Origin: Aeromicrobium sp.
GTDB taxonomy: Bacteria; Actinomycetota; Actinomycetes; Propionibacteriales; Nocardioidaceae
Direction of reading: 5' to 3'
Length of the DNA: 61,313 nt
Assembly (NCBI RefSeq): GCF_014378035.1
Contig: NZ_JACMOM010000291.1
Location: 1 to 61,313 of the forward strand
Of this stretch, positions 40,844 through 50,928 are shown one piece after another. The notes under the pieces are model-generated. The model was not told the origin of the DNA. It did not search any database and saw only the letters and a list, made by a program, of their open reading frames with translations. The number at the start of each line of letters is the position of its first letter. The first letter of the stretch is position 1. Both the position numbers and the translations under genes were made by a program.

Positions 40844-42016
40844 GTGGTCGCCCCACTCGTGGAACCCGCCGCAGAACTCACGATCGACGAGGTGCGCCGC
40901 TACAGCCGCCACCTCATCATCCCCGACATCGGCATGTCAGGTCAGAAGCGCCTCAAGAATGCCAAGGTGCTCGTGATCGGAGCCGGCGGTCTGGGCAGCC
41001 CAGCGCTGCTCTACCTGGCGGCAGCAGGAGTCGGCACGCTCGGCATCATCGACGACGACGTGGCCGATGAGCCCAACTTGCTGCGCCAGGACATCCACGG
41101 GCAGTACGACATCGACAAGCCCAAGGCTGAGTCGGCCGCCGCGTCGGTCGCCGAGATCAACCCGCACGTCAGGACGATCGTCCACAACGTGCGCCTCGAC
41201 ACCGACAACGTCCTCGAGATCTTCGCCGACTACGACCTGATCGTCGACGGCACCGACAACTTCGCGACGCGCTACCTCGTCAACGACGCGGCAGTCCTGC
41301 TCGGCAAGCCCTACGTGTGGGGTTCGATCTACCGGTTCGAGGGCCAGGTGTCGGTGTTCTGGGCGCAGGAAGGGCCGCAGTACCGCGACCTCTACCCCGA
41401 GCCGCCGCCGGCCGGGATGGTCCCGTCGTGCGCCGAGGGCGGTGTTCTCGGTGTGCTCTGCGCATCGATCGGCTCGATCATGGTGACCGAGGCCATCAAG
41501 CTCATCACCGGCATCGGTGACCCGTTGATCGGCCGACTGATGGTCTACGACGCACTCGAGATGCGCTACTCGACCCTCAACATCCGTCGCGACCCCACCG
41601 GTGAGCCGATCACGGCGCTGATGGACGACTACGAGGCGTTCTGTGGCGCGATCAGCGAGGATGCGGCCGATGCGGCAGCCGGCTCGACGATCTCAGTCGC
41701 GACGCTCGATGGCTGGCTCAAGGAGCGTGCTGACGGTGGACGCGACTTCGTCCTGGTCGACGTCCGGGAGCCCAACGAGTACGAGATCAACAAGATCCCC
41801 GGATCGATCCTGATTCCCAAGGGCGAGTTCCTCAACGGCAAGGCGCTCGGGCAGCTGCCCGACGACCAGCAGATCGTGTTGCACTGCAAGTCGGGCGTCC
41901 GCTCGGCGGAGGCGCTCGCGGTGCTCAAGGGTGCGGGCTACAAGGACTCGGTGCACGTCGGCGGTGGCGTGGTGGCCTGGGTCAACCAGATCGACCCCAG
42001 CCAGCCCACCTACTGA
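40844..42016 (+). CDS. moeZ: Adenylyltransferase/sulfurtransferase MoeZ
   Basis: Two-domain protein of 390 residues that adenylates and then thiocarboxylates small sulfur-carrier proteins (MoaD, CysO, ThiS types). The N-terminal E1-like domain has VLVIGAGGLGSPALLYLAAA near 42-61, the conserved IDDDVADEPNLLRQ near 74-87, and a cysteine in PSCAEGGVLGVL. The C-terminal rhodanese domain at about 285-390 has the active loop HCKSGVRSAEAL with Cys347. The GTG at 40844 has AGGAG 6 nt upstream. Divergent from the TetR gene. It would support molybdenum-cofactor synthesis with MoaE at 58.9 kb and the molybdoenzymes here. Confidence 0.95.
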   Translation: MVAPLVEPAAELTIDEVRRYSRHLIIPDIGMSGQKRLKNAKVLVIGAGGLGSPALLYLAAAGVGTLGIIDDDVADEPNLLRQDIHGQYDIDKPKAESAAASVAEINPHVRTIVHNVRLDTDNVLEIFADYDLIVDGTDNFATRYLVNDAAVLLGKPYVWGSIYRFEGQVSVFWAQEGPQYRDLYPEPPPAGMVPSCAEGGVLGVLCASIGSIMVTEAIKLITGIGDPLIGRLMVYDALEMRYSTLNIRRDPTGEPITALMDDYEAFCGAISEDAADAAAGSTISVATLDGWLKERADGGRDFVLVDVREPNEYEINKIPGSILIPKGEFLNGKALGQLPDDQQIVLHCKSGVRSAEALAVLKGAGYKDSVHVGGGVVAWVNQIDPSQPTY

Positions 42017-42094
42017 CGAGAACCCAGCTCACCCCCACGTCTGTCACGGCGCGGGGGCGAGGTGGGGGAGCAGGGCTGGACGAAGGAGCGACGC

Positions 42095-42394
42095 GTGGAC
42101 GACGTCTTCGCCGAACAGGTGCTCTCCCTGGTGGAGCGCATCCCACCGGGGAAAGTGCTGTCCTACGGCGTCATCGCTGAGTTCCTCGGCGCTGGTGGGC
42201 CACGACAGGTGGGTCGCGTCATGGCGCTCGAGGGAGGCGGTGTGCCGTGGTGGCGCGTCGTGCGGGCGGACGGAAGCCTGACGGCTGCGCACGGCGTCGG
42301 AGCGCAGGAGCACTACGTCGACGAGGGCACACCGATGCGCTCGCGCGGCTCCGCCGTCGACATGCCGGCGGCTCTGTGGGACTTCAGCGCCTGA
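42095..42394 (+). CDS. Alkyltransferase-like (ATL) DNA-binding protein
   Basis: Protein of 99 residues with the MGMT DNA-binding domain (VFAEQVLSLVERIPPGKVLS, GVIAEFLGAGGPRQVGRVMA). The active-site loop that reads PCHRV in true O6-alkylguanine transferases is PWWRV here, with Trp in place of Cys. This defines ATL proteins, which bind alkylated DNA and flag it for nucleotide excision repair. The GTG at 42095 with AAGGAG before it is chosen; a longer start at 42062 is possible. It begins the run ATL, AdnA, AdnB, NudC. Confidence 0.9.
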   Translation: MDDVFAEQVLSLVERIPPGKVLSYGVIAEFLGAGGPRQVGRVMALEGGGVPWWRVVRADGSLTAAHGVGAQEHYVDEGTPMRSRGSAVDMPAALWDFSA

Positions 42395-42423
42395 CTGTCA
42401 CCCCTCTCTGGTGGGATGGGGTC

Positions 42424-45400
42424 ATGCCCGTCGAGTACCTCCTGGAAAAGCCAAGCGCCGAACCCCTCGTCGCTCCCGTGCTCGACCCCAGCCAGCAGGC
42501 CGTCGTCGATCACGCTTCAGGCCCCCTGCTCGTCCTCGCGGGCCCCGGCACCGGCAAGACCACGACGCTCGTCGAAGTGGTCGTCGGTCGCATCGACAAC
42601 CACGGCTACCGGCCCGAGGAGGTTCTCGTCCTCACGTTCAGCCGCAAGGCCGCCGACGAGATCCGCTCGCGCATCGCACGCCGGCTGACGCGCGCCAGCG
42701 CGGTCTCGTCCGCCATGACCTTCCACTCCTTCTGCTACGGGCTGGTGCGCGAGTTCGCCGACCCCGAGTCCTATGCCCGGCCGGTGCAGCTGCTGAGCGC
42801 GCCCGAGCAGGACGCCACGATCGCCGAGCTCGTCAAGGGCACCGGCGTCGACGAGTGGCCGGCGGCACTGCACGCCGGCCTCCGTACGCGCGGTTTTGCC
42901 CGTGAGCTGCAGCAGATCATGGCCACGGCGCGCTCCCTCGGCATGGACGCCGTCGACCTCGACGCCGTGGCGCGACGGGCCGCCCGCCCCGACTGGCTCG
43001 CGGCAGCGCGGTTCTTCGACCAGTACATCGGCGCCAGCGCCCTCGCCAACACCATTGACTATGCCGATCTGGTGTTCCAGGCGCTCGGCATCGCCTCAGA
43101 CCCTGAGCATGGCGACGTCCTGCGAGGGCGTTACCGCCTCGTCGTCGTCGATGAGTACCAGGACACCGACCCGCTCCAGGTGCAGCTGCTGGCGGCGATC
43201 GCCGGCAACGGTCGCGACCTCATCGTGGTTGGCGACCCCGACCAGTCCATCTACGCCTTCCGTGGTGCCGATGTCTCGGGCATCCTCGACTTCCCGCGCC
43301 GGTTCGCGACCCCGGCCGGGCCTGCGCCGACGTTGGCGCTGGGGTCGACCCGCCGGTTCGGCAAGAACATCCTCGAAGCGACGAGGTCCATCATCGACCG
43401 CATCGGCGTCGTCGGCAGTCTCGACCGTGTCGCCTTCGAGGCGTTCCGTCACGTCGCGTCCGAGTCCGACATCGACGGCGAGGTGGTGGTCGAGACCTAC
43501 GCGACGGCGGCCGCCGAGGCCGAGCACATCGCCTTGCGTCTGCGAGAAGCGCACCTCACTGGCGACCCCGTCACGGGCGACAAGGTGCCGTGGAACCAGA
43601 TGGCGGTGCTCGTGCGGTCCAGCGCCGCCCTCGCCAGGCTTCAGCGCACGCTGTCGGCCTCCGGCGTGCCGGTCGAGGTCGCCGGCGACGAGGTCCCGCT
43701 CGCTGCAGAGCCAGCCGTGCGCACCCTGCTGTCAGCGCTGTGGGTCGCCGAGCGAGTCAGCCAGGGCACCCCCATCGACGTCGAGCAGTCCATCGCGGTG
43801 CTGTCCGGCCCACTCGGACGCCTCGACGCCCCGGCACTTCGGCGGCTCGGACGCGCGCTGCGGCGCGCCGACGCCGATCGTGAGGGAGGCCCCAAGCCTT
43901 CCGCCGAGCTCATCGCCACTGCGCTGACCGCGCCCATCGAGCTGCCCGCTCCCGAGGGTCACGACCCCGCGACCGCCGAGGCCATCAGGCGCACGGCCGA
44001 CGTGGCGGCCCTCCTCGCCCGCGCGGCAGTGCAGATCGTCGGGCGCGAAGCGCCCGAACAGGTGCTCTGGACACTCTGGACGGGCACCGACTGGCCCTCC
44101 CGCCTGCGAGCGGAGTGGGAGTCAGGTGGTGAGAGCGCTCCGGGCGCCGACCACGACCTCGATGCGCTGTGCGCCCTCTTCCAACGGGCGGCGCGCACCG
44201 AGGAACAGCAGGGTCATCGCACGATCGCCAGCTTCGTCGCCGATCTGGAGTCACAACAGATCCCCGGTGACACCCTGGCCGACACCGGCGTGCGTGGCGA
44301 GGCCGTGCGGCTCATGACAGCTCACCGGTCCAAGGGCCTCGAGTGGCGCATCGTGGTGGTCGCCGGGGTGCAGGATGGTGCGTGGCCCGACGTCCGCTAC
44401 CGCGGATCGTTGCTGCAGTCCGACCGTCTCGGTCCGGACGGCGTTCGTCCGCCAGCCTCGCCGGCGAGCCTGGCCGCCGAGGAACGTCGCCTCTTCTACG
44501 TCGCCTGCACCAGGGCGACCCATCAGCTTGTCGTCACCGCCGTCGAGAGCGGGTCGGAGAGCGGCGACCAGCCGTCGAGGTTCGTCATCGAGCTGGCACG
44601 CCATGCCACCGTCCCGAACGTCAGGCGGCGCACACGTCCACCTCGGCCCATGTCATTGCGAGGCACGGTGGCCGAGCTGCGCTCGTTGGCCGAGTCGACC
44701 ACCAGCCCGCGCGTGCGCCTGCAGGCATCGCGCATGCTGGCAGCACTCGCCGCCCGCGATCTCTGGGGCACCAGGGGCGCCGACCCCGGCACGTGGTGGG
44801 GGGTCGCCGAGCTGTCCGAGGCTGAGCAGCCGATCACCGACCCCGACGCGCCGGTGCGCCTCTCCGGCAGCAGGGTGAGCTCCATCGTCAGCTGCCCGCT
44901 CAGCTGGTTCCTGTCTCATGAGGCCAACGGGCCCTCGGGCACCACCTCGGCGCAAGGCTTCGGCTCGATCGTGCACGCACTGGCCGCCGACGTCGTCCGT
45001 CGCGACGCCGACGCCGACCCTGTGGCCATGGGAGCCCGCCTCGACGAGGTGTGGCGGCGGCTGGAGTTCCCGGCCCGATGGGTGGGTGAACGCGAGCGGG
45101 TCGAGGCCCACCGGGCTCTCGAGCGCTTCGCGCGCTGGCACGCCACCCACGGTCGTCAGACGCTTGCCGCAGAGCACTCGTTCGTCACCGAGCTCGAGAT
45201 CGACGGCGTCAAGACCATCCTCCGCGGGTCGATGGACCGCGTCGAGCTCGACGTCGACGGCCTCGTGCACGTGGTCGACCTCAAGACCAGCAAGACCGTG
45301 CCCTCCTTCGCGGGCATTGCCGAGCACGCCCAGCTCGGCTTCTACCAGGTGGCGGTCGACCAGGGCGCCACCGCCGACCTTGCACCCGGCGCCCTGTCGG

Positions 45401-45654
45401 GCGGCGCCGAGCTGGTCCAGCTACGCAAACCGGCCGGTGCGCGCAATCCTGACGACCCCAAGGTCCAGTCCCAGGCCCCACCCGACGGGGTCGAGCCGTT
45501 CTTCGCCCTCGAGCAGATCAGGCAGTCGGTCACGGTCATCCGCGGTGAGCAGTTCCCGGCCACTCCGAGCCCGACCGCCTGCGGCTACTGCGAGTTCGCC
45601 CAGGCGTGCCCGGCCAGGCCCGCCGGTGCGGCCGTCGTCGGTGGTGGGCAGTGA
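42424..45654 (+). CDS. adnA: ATP-dependent helicase-nuclease subunit AdnA
   Basis: Large subunit of the AdnAB helicase-nuclease that resects double-strand breaks in mycobacteria and relatives. 1,076 residues. UvrD-like motor: Walker A AGPGTGKTT near 39-47, VVDEYQDTDPLQVQLL near 240-255, DQSIYAFRGAD, and RLMTAHRSKGLEW near 637. The C-terminal RecB-like nuclease has RGSMDRVELDVDG and VHVVDLKTSKT near 946-957. Four cysteines for an Fe-S cluster are visible: SIVSCPLSW near 824 and CGYCEFAQAC near the end. Its TGA overlaps the adnB GTG (GTGA), so the two are coupled. Confidence 0.95.
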   Translation: MPVEYLLEKPSAEPLVAPVLDPSQQAVVDHASGPLLVLAGPGTGKTTTLVEVVVGRIDNHGYRPEEVLVLTFSRKAADEIRSRIARRLTRASAVSSAMTFHSFCYGLVREFADPESYARPVQLLSAPEQDATIAELVKGTGVDEWPAALHAGLRTRGFARELQQIMATARSLGMDAVDLDAVARRAARPDWLAAARFFDQYIGASALANTIDYADLVFQALGIASDPEHGDVLRGRYRLVVVDEYQDTDPLQVQLLAAIAGNGRDLIVVGDPDQSIYAFRGADVSGILDFPRRFATPAGPAPTLALGSTRRFGKNILEATRSIIDRIGVVGSLDRVAFEAFRHVASESDIDGEVVVETYATAAAEAEHIALRLREAHLTGDPVTGDKVPWNQMAVLVRSSAALARLQRTLSASGVPVEVAGDEVPLAAEPAVRTLLSALWVAERVSQGTPIDVEQSIAVLSGPLGRLDAPALRRLGRALRRADADREGGPKPSAELIATALTAPIELPAPEGHDPATAEAIRRTADVAALLARAAVQIVGREAPEQVLWTLWTGTDWPSRLRAEWESGGESAPGADHDLDALCALFQRAARTEEQQGHRTIASFVADLESQQIPGDTLADTGVRGEAVRLMTAHRSKGLEWRIVVVAGVQDGAWPDVRYRGSLLQSDRLGPDGVRPPASPASLAAEERRLFYVACTRATHQLVVTAVESGSESGDQPSRFVIELARHATVPNVRRRTRPPRPMSLRGTVAELRSLAESTTSPRVRLQASRMLAALAARDLWGTRGADPGTWWGVAELSEAEQPITDPDAPVRLSGSRVSSIVSCPLSWFLSHEANGPSGTTSAQGFGSIVHALAADVVRRDADADPVAMGARLDEVWRRLEFPARWVGERERVEAHRALERFARWHATHGRQTLAAEHSFVTELEIDGVKTILRGSMDRVELDVDGLVHVVDLKTSKTVPSFAGIAEHAQLGFYQVAVDQGATADLAPGALSGGAELVQLRKPAGARNPDDPKVQSQAPPDGVEPFFALEQIRQSVTVIRGEQFPATPSPTACGYCEFAQACPARPAGAAVVGGGQ

Positions 45655-48600
45655 GCCACGTGCCGCTCATTCCTGACGTCGAGCGCCTCTGCGAAGTGCT
45701 GAAGGTGCCGTTCAGCGACGATCAGCTCGCTGCAATCACCGCACCGATGACCGCCCCGCAGTCGATCATCGCCGGAGCCGGATCGGGCAAGACCACCGTC
45801 ATGGCCGCCCGGGTGGTGTGGCTGGCCGGCCACGAGAAGGTCGACCCAGCCACGGTCCTCGGCCTGACCTTCACCAACAAGGCGGCGGCAGAGCTCGGCG
45901 TCAAGGTGCGCGACTCGCTCGCACTGGTGGGCGACTGGTCGGAGCAGGGCGAGCCCACCGTCTCGACGTACCACGCGTTCGCCGGCTCGCTGATCGCCGA
46001 GCACGGTCTGCGCATCGGCATCGAGCCCGACCTGCGCATCCTGTCCGATGCCACCCGGTTCCAGCTGCTCGCCCGCACAATCTCCGTCTACGACCTTCCC
46101 CTCGTCGAGGTGAGCACCCATGTGCCGACGCTCGTCAAGGACGTCATGGCGCTCGACGGCCAGCTGTCCGAGCACCTCATCACCACGGAGGCCCTCCGCG
46201 AGTTCGACCTCGCCCACATCGTCGAGCTCGAGAGCGGCCCCACGCTTCGCAAGATGCACGTCGACGCCATCGCGACGGCCCGCAAGCGCACCGAGCTCAG
46301 CCATCTCGTCGACCGCTACCGCCAGGCCAAGGTCGAGGCGGGGGTCATGGACTTCTCCGACCAGATGGCGTGGGGTGCCAGCATCGCCATGGTGCCCGGG
46401 GTCGGGGCGGCACTGCGCGAACGATTCAAGGTGGTCCTTCTCGACGAGTACCAAGACACCTCTGTCGCCCAGCGCGACCTGCTGGCCAACCTCTTCTCGG
46501 GCCCCGATCCGGAGTCAGGACGCGGGCACAGCGTCACGGCGGTCGGCGACCCGGCGCAGGGCATCTACGGGTGGCGAGGTGCTGCCGCCAGCAACCTCGC
46601 CGACTTCCTGCACGACTTCCCGCCCGCCGTCGGCCCGCCCGGCGAGCCGCACTCGCTCGACGTCAGCCGGCGGTGCGGAGCTGACATCATCGACATCGCC
46701 AACGAGGTCGCCTCGCCCTACTACGCGACATCGACGGTCGTCCGTCCACTCCGTGCGGCCGCGGAAAATGGCCCCGGCCACGTCGACGCTGCCCTCCACC
46801 TCACCGTCGGCGACGAGATCGACGCGATCGTGCACGGAGTGCTCGAGGTTCATGCTGCTGGCACACCATGGAAGGAGATCGCGATCCTCGTGCGCATCGG
46901 TGCCGAGAACGGGGCCATCGTCACGGCGCTGCGCGACATGGAGGTGCCGGTCGAGGTCGTCGGCCTCAACGGGCTCCTCGAACAGCCCGAGGTGCGCGAC
47001 CTGCTGGCGCTGCTCGAGGTCGTTGAGGACGTCACGGCCAACCCGTCCCTGCTGAGGCTCCTGACCGGTCCGCGCTGGCGCATCGGTCCGCGCGACCTCG
47101 CCCTCCTCGGGCGACGCGCCTCCACCCTCAGCGGCGGGCATCACGACACGGGCACCGAGGTCACCCTCGAAGGCGAGCTCGAGCGAGCCGTGGCGGGCAC
47201 CGATCCCACCGAGATCGTGTCGCTCGCCGACGCCCTCGACGATCTCGGATCTCTGCCCTACTCCGCCGACGCGCGGCACCGGTTCGGCGAGCTCGCGGGC
47301 ATCCTGGCGTCGGTGCGGCGCCACGTGGGCGAGCCGCTGCACACTCTCGCCCGACGCGCCATGACGACCCTCGACCTCGACCTCGAGCTGCAGTCCGGCT
47401 CGTCGCCGAGCGGTATGGACAATCTCGGGTTGCTCTTCGAGGCCATCGCAGGCTACGCCGAGAATGACCGCTTCGCTTCCCTGTCGGGGCTGCTGGCCTA
47501 CCTCGGTGCCGAGGAGCAGTACAACAAGGGCATGGAGGTCTCGGCGCCGTCGGAGGCAGACTCGGTCAAGCTGCTCACGGCGCACAAGTCCAAGGGGTTG
47601 GAGTGGGACGAGGTGTTCGTCCCGTTCCTTGCCAAGGGCATCTTCCCCGACGCGAAGGGCAGATCACGCTGGGTGTCGGTGGCGTCAGCGTTACCGGTGT
47701 CACTGCGCGGCGACCGCGAAGGGCTGGCAGACATCGACGACTGGACGTCCGCAGGCCTTGCGGCCTACAAGCAGGCCACCGCCGACGAGGCGCTCATGGA
47801 AGAGCGTCGCCTTGCCTATGTGGCCTTCACCCGAGCCCGGCACGGCCTCCACGTCAGCGGCCATCGCTGGGGCCGTACCCAGAAGAAGCCCCGCGAGGAG
47901 TCGGAGTTCCTCCTGACGGTCACCTCGTGGCTCGCCGTCCGTGATCGGCTGCCCCTCGTCTGGGCCCCCGAGCCGCTCGACGACACCAATCCCTACGCGG
48001 CACTCCTCGACGTGGTGCCGTGGCCGGCGCCCCTCACAGGTCTCGACCGCCGCCGGGAGGTCGCGGCACTAGTGCGTGCCCTGCGTTTCGGCGCAGACCC
48101 GGCCACGCCGCCGCCGGCCGACACGGAGGCGGCACAGGCCGACGAGCAGGCCGGACTCGACCGTCTCGGTGCCATCTCCACCGAGATCGACGACCTGCTC
48201 CTGGAGGCTGCTGTGGCTGCCGTGAACACGCGCGTCGTCCGGCTGCCCGGCACGCTGTCGGCCACCAACGCCATGGCTCTGGCCAACGACCGGGACGCGT
48301 TCATACGAGAGCTCGCCCGACCTGTGCCGCGCCGGCCCTCGACAGCCGCGCGCTTCGGCACCAGGTTCCACGCCTGGGTCGAGGAGCACTTCGGTCAGCG
48401 TGGCTTGTTCGATCCCACCGACCTGCCCGGTTCCGGCGACCGCGACGTCGTTGGCATCGAGTCCGACCCAGAGCTCGAGGCCCTCAAGCAGAGCTTCGTC
48501 GACGGGCCCTACGGCGGCAGCTCACCGTTTGCGGTCGAAGCGCCTTTCTCGATAGTCCTCGGTGGGCAGCAGGTCATCGGACGCATCGATGCGGTCTATC

Positions 48601-48836
48601 GCACGACCTCCGCCGACGGGCGTCACACGTTCGAGGTCGTCGACTGGAAGACCAACCAGCAGGCCAACGCTGACCCGCTGCAGCTGGCGATCTACCGACT
48701 GGCCTGGGCAGAGCTCAACGACCTCGACCCGGCACAGGTCACCGGCGCGTTCTACTACGTTCGACTCGGCGACGTGAAGCGGTTCGGCCAGCTGCCCGGC
48801 CGAGCCGAGCTTGAGCGGCGACTCGGACTAGCCTGA
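45651..48836 (+). CDS. adnB: ATP-dependent helicase-nuclease subunit AdnB
   Basis: Second subunit of AdnAB, 1,061 residues, thought to be the leading motor. UvrD-like motifs: IIAGAGSGKTTVMAARV near 40-56, VVLLDEYQDTSVAQRDLLAN near 260-280, GDPAQGIYGWRGAA near 300-313, KLLTAHKSKGLEWDEVFVPF near 640 and YVAFTRARHGLHVSGH near 723. The C-terminal nuclease domain has GRIDAVYRTT and FEVVDWKTNQQ near 993-1003, but no Fe-S cysteine set, as expected for AdnB. The GTG start overlaps the adnA stop by 4 nt. nudC begins one base after its stop. Confidence 0.95.
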   Translation: MSHVPLIPDVERLCEVLKVPFSDDQLAAITAPMTAPQSIIAGAGSGKTTVMAARVVWLAGHEKVDPATVLGLTFTNKAAAELGVKVRDSLALVGDWSEQGEPTVSTYHAFAGSLIAEHGLRIGIEPDLRILSDATRFQLLARTISVYDLPLVEVSTHVPTLVKDVMALDGQLSEHLITTEALREFDLAHIVELESGPTLRKMHVDAIATARKRTELSHLVDRYRQAKVEAGVMDFSDQMAWGASIAMVPGVGAALRERFKVVLLDEYQDTSVAQRDLLANLFSGPDPESGRGHSVTAVGDPAQGIYGWRGAAASNLADFLHDFPPAVGPPGEPHSLDVSRRCGADIIDIANEVASPYYATSTVVRPLRAAAENGPGHVDAALHLTVGDEIDAIVHGVLEVHAAGTPWKEIAILVRIGAENGAIVTALRDMEVPVEVVGLNGLLEQPEVRDLLALLEVVEDVTANPSLLRLLTGPRWRIGPRDLALLGRRASTLSGGHHDTGTEVTLEGELERAVAGTDPTEIVSLADALDDLGSLPYSADARHRFGELAGILASVRRHVGEPLHTLARRAMTTLDLDLELQSGSSPSGMDNLGLLFEAIAGYAENDRFASLSGLLAYLGAEEQYNKGMEVSAPSEADSVKLLTAHKSKGLEWDEVFVPFLAKGIFPDAKGRSRWVSVASALPVSLRGDREGLADIDDWTSAGLAAYKQATADEALMEERRLAYVAFTRARHGLHVSGHRWGRTQKKPREESEFLLTVTSWLAVRDRLPLVWAPEPLDDTNPYAALLDVVPWPAPLTGLDRRREVAALVRALRFGADPATPPPADTEAAQADEQAGLDRLGAISTEIDDLLLEAAVAAVNTRVVRLPGTLSATNAMALANDRDAFIRELARPVPRRPSTAARFGTRFHAWVEEHFGQRGLFDPTDLPGSGDRDVVGIESDPELEALKQSFVDGPYGGSSPFAVEAPFSIVLGGQQVIGRIDAVYRTTSADGRHTFEVVDWKTNQQANADPLQLAIYRLAWAELNDLDPAQVTGAFYYVRLGDVKRFGQLPGRAELERRLGLA

Positions 48837-48837
48837 C

Positions 48838-49707
48838 GTGGTGGACTACGCCTTCGATCACGCCCAGCACGACCGAGCTGCGCACCTCCGCAAGGACGAC
48901 GCCTGGCGTGCCGCCGACGTTGACACCCGGGTGCTTGTCATCGGTGGGGAGCACGTGGCGACCGTCGGCGGTCAGGGTCTGCGCTGGGTCACGATGTCCG
49001 AAGCCCCTGAAGGCGACTGGATCTTCCTCGGCATCAAGCACGACGTGCGATATGCCGCGGTGGTGGTGCAGACCGTGGCTCCGGAGCTCGAGCCCGTCAG
49101 CCTGCGGGTCCTCGGCCCGTCGATCACGCCCGACGAGGCGTCCCTCGCGGTGCATGCCGTCGGCATCGCGCGCTGGCACCAGATCCACCGGCACTGCGCG
49201 AGGTGCGGATCCGTCACCAACATCGTCGAGGCCGGCCACCAGCGCCTCTGCCCGGTCTGCGGGGCGCACCACTTCCCCCGTACGGACCCGGCCGTCATCA
49301 TGCTCATCACCGACGACCAGGACCGCGCCGTGCTGGGCCGACAGCCGAGCTGGCCCGAGGGTCGTTTCTCCACCCTCGCCGGTTTCGTCGAGCCGGGCGA
49401 GACCCTTGACGACGCGGTGCGCCGTGAGGTCATGGAGGAGGTCGGCCTGCAGGTGGGCGAGGTGGAGTACGCCGGAAGCCAACCCTGGCCGTTCCCGTCG
49501 AGCCTGATGCTCGGGTTCTTCGGCAAAGCGTTGACCTCCGACATCACCGTCGACCAGGACGAGATCGCGGAGGCCCACTGGTTCACGCGCGAGGAGGTCA
49601 CGGAGATGACGGCGTCGAGCGAGCTCCTGCTGCCGCCCAACGTCTCCATCTCGCGGTGGTTGCTGCAGCAGTGGCATGGCGGGACGATCCACGGCACCTG
49701 GGCCTAG
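48838..49707 (+). CDS. nudC: NAD(+) diphosphatase
   Basis: Nudix hydrolase of 289 residues that splits NAD(H) to NMN(H) and AMP and can remove NAD caps from RNA. Zinc ribbon: HCARCGSVTN and LCPVCGAHH near 120-145. Nudix box: AGFVEPGETLDDAVRREVME near 181-200 with EVGL after it. The NAD-type signature SQPWPFPSSLMLGF follows near 214-227. Start GTG 48838, one base after adnB. A head-to-tail link of adnB and nudC is known in mycobacteria (from memory). The N-terminal third is the less-conserved NUDIX-like domain. Confidence 0.95.
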   Translation: MVDYAFDHAQHDRAAHLRKDDAWRAADVDTRVLVIGGEHVATVGGQGLRWVTMSEAPEGDWIFLGIKHDVRYAAVVVQTVAPELEPVSLRVLGPSITPDEASLAVHAVGIARWHQIHRHCARCGSVTNIVEAGHQRLCPVCGAHHFPRTDPAVIMLITDDQDRAVLGRQPSWPEGRFSTLAGFVEPGETLDDAVRREVMEEVGLQVGEVEYAGSQPWPFPSSLMLGFFGKALTSDITVDQDEIAEAHWFTREEVTEMTASSELLLPPNVSISRWLLQQWHGGTIHGTWA

Positions 49708-49737
49708 CTCATCGGCTTGGCTCAGCAGTCTGGCTCA

Positions 49738-50571
49738 TCACCTGCCGGCGATGAGGGCTTCGACGACACGCACGCCGGGGAACCCCGGCGGTCGGTGCAG
49801 CGCAACGGTGTCGAACCCGGCGGTCTGTAGGGCCTGGGTGGCCTCGACAGCATCGGCGAAGTGCAGATGGATGCGACCACGCACGAACGGTGCAACCAAG
49901 GCCATCGCGAGCCGTTCGACTGCACCGTCGTTCTCGCTCGCGAGGTGCAGGTCGGAGAGGTAGACCCCACCGGCGTCGAACGTGCCGATCGCCTCCGCGA
50001 TGCGTGCCCAGAGCCCCTCGACGTCCGCGCGTGACAAATAGTTGAGGAGGCCCTCGGTGATGATGGCGACACCTTTGGTGGCATCGAGATCGCTCACGAC
50101 AGAGGCCAGGGACTGCGGGCCGACCTCACTGAGGGCGTCGATGTCGACGACCCGGTGGTGCGGCCCGAGGGCATCCATCGACGCGAGTGCCGACCGCTTG
50201 CGACGGGCCATGCCTGGAAGGTCGGCCTCGATGTACGTGATCCGGTCGCCGTGCATCCGTGCGTAACGCAACCCACGCGGCGACATGCCCGCCGCGATCT
50301 CCACGACCTGCGACACCCGGCCCGTCTCGATGGCGGAGGTGAGATGCGCGTCGATCAGCCGGTGACGGGCGAGCAGGACGTCCTCGAGGGAGCCGGGTCC
50401 GAGGGCCCTTCCGGCCGCCATCAACGGGCGGAGCGCATGGAACATGACATGGCCTGCCGGCGTCGCCAGCTCGGGCGGACCGAACGCGTGACGCGCCCAG
50501 ACATAGCCGGTGTAGTGCGCCGTTGGGCTGATGCTGTGCGATCCGGACCGGAGCACGGTGGGGAGGTTCAT
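49738..50571 (-). CDS. Leucine-carboxyl-methyltransferase-type SAM methyltransferase
   Basis: Class I methyltransferase of 277 residues of the LCMT/PPM1-like group, which is common in actinobacteria. AdoMet-binding: VVEIAAGMSPRGLRYA near 89-104; ITYIEADLPGMARRKRSAL near 110-128; and the hallmark AIITEGLLNYLSRADVEGLW near 170-189. The C-terminal part keeps LLNYL-type aromatic packing. Substrate unknown; relatives modify small acids or fatty compounds. It starts 24 bp after the stop of the mycoredoxin gene on the same strand, so the two may be co-transcribed. Convergent with nudC. Confidence 0.85.
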   Translation of the reverse strand: MNLPTVLRSGSHSISPTAHYTGYVWARHAFGPPELATPAGHVMFHALRPLMAAGRALGPGSLEDVLLARHRLIDAHLTSAIETGRVSQVVEIAAGMSPRGLRYARMHGDRITYIEADLPGMARRKRSALASMDALGPHHRVVDIDALSEVGPQSLASVVSDLDATKGVAIITEGLLNYLSRADVEGLWARIAEAIGTFDAGGVYLSDLHLASENDGAVERLAMALVAPFVRGRIHLHFADAVEATQALQTAGFDTVALHRPPGFPGVRVVEALIAGR

Positions 50572-50595
50572 GCGCGACGTACCCTTGCCGAGCGC

Positions 50596-50838
50596 CTACG
50601 AGGCGAGCTGCGCCTTGACCTGCGCGACTGACGGGTTGGTCAACGCAGTGCCGTCGGCGAAGACCAGGGTCGGGACAGTCTGGCTGCCACCATTGGCCTT
50701 CTCGACGATCAGCGCGGCCTCGGGCTGCGCCTCGATGTCGACCTCCTCGAAGTCGATGCCCTCGCGCTTGAGCTGACCTTTGAGGCGGTGGCAGTAGCCA
50801 CACCAAGGGGTGGAGTACATCGTGAACGTGCCGGACAT
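50596..50838 (-). CDS. mrx1: Mycoredoxin (glutaredoxin-like)
   Basis: Protein of 80 residues with a thioredoxin fold. The active site is CGYC (Cys13 and Cys16), followed by HRLKGQLKREGIDFEEVDIE, a cis-proline TVPTLVFADG near 55-64 and a terminal helix. Mycoredoxin reduces mixed disulfides with mycothiol. The reading frame is open far upstream, but the ATG at 50836-50838 has AAGGAG 8 nt before it and opens directly into the fold (MSGTFTMYSTPWCGYC). It is divergent from uvrD2 by 90 bp, as in mycobacteria (Rv3198A/uvrD2, from memory). Confidence 0.93.
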   Translation of the reverse strand: MSGTFTMYSTPWCGYCHRLKGQLKREGIDFEEVDIEAQPEAALIVEKANGGSQTVPTLVFADGTALTNPSVAQVKAQLAS

Positions 50839-50928
50839 GGAGTGTCTCCTTCGACGACTAGTCTTGATCATCTCAACATCACGCTTGATCCGCTCATTCC
50901 ACCACCCCCTTTCCTTCGAGGAGCGCGT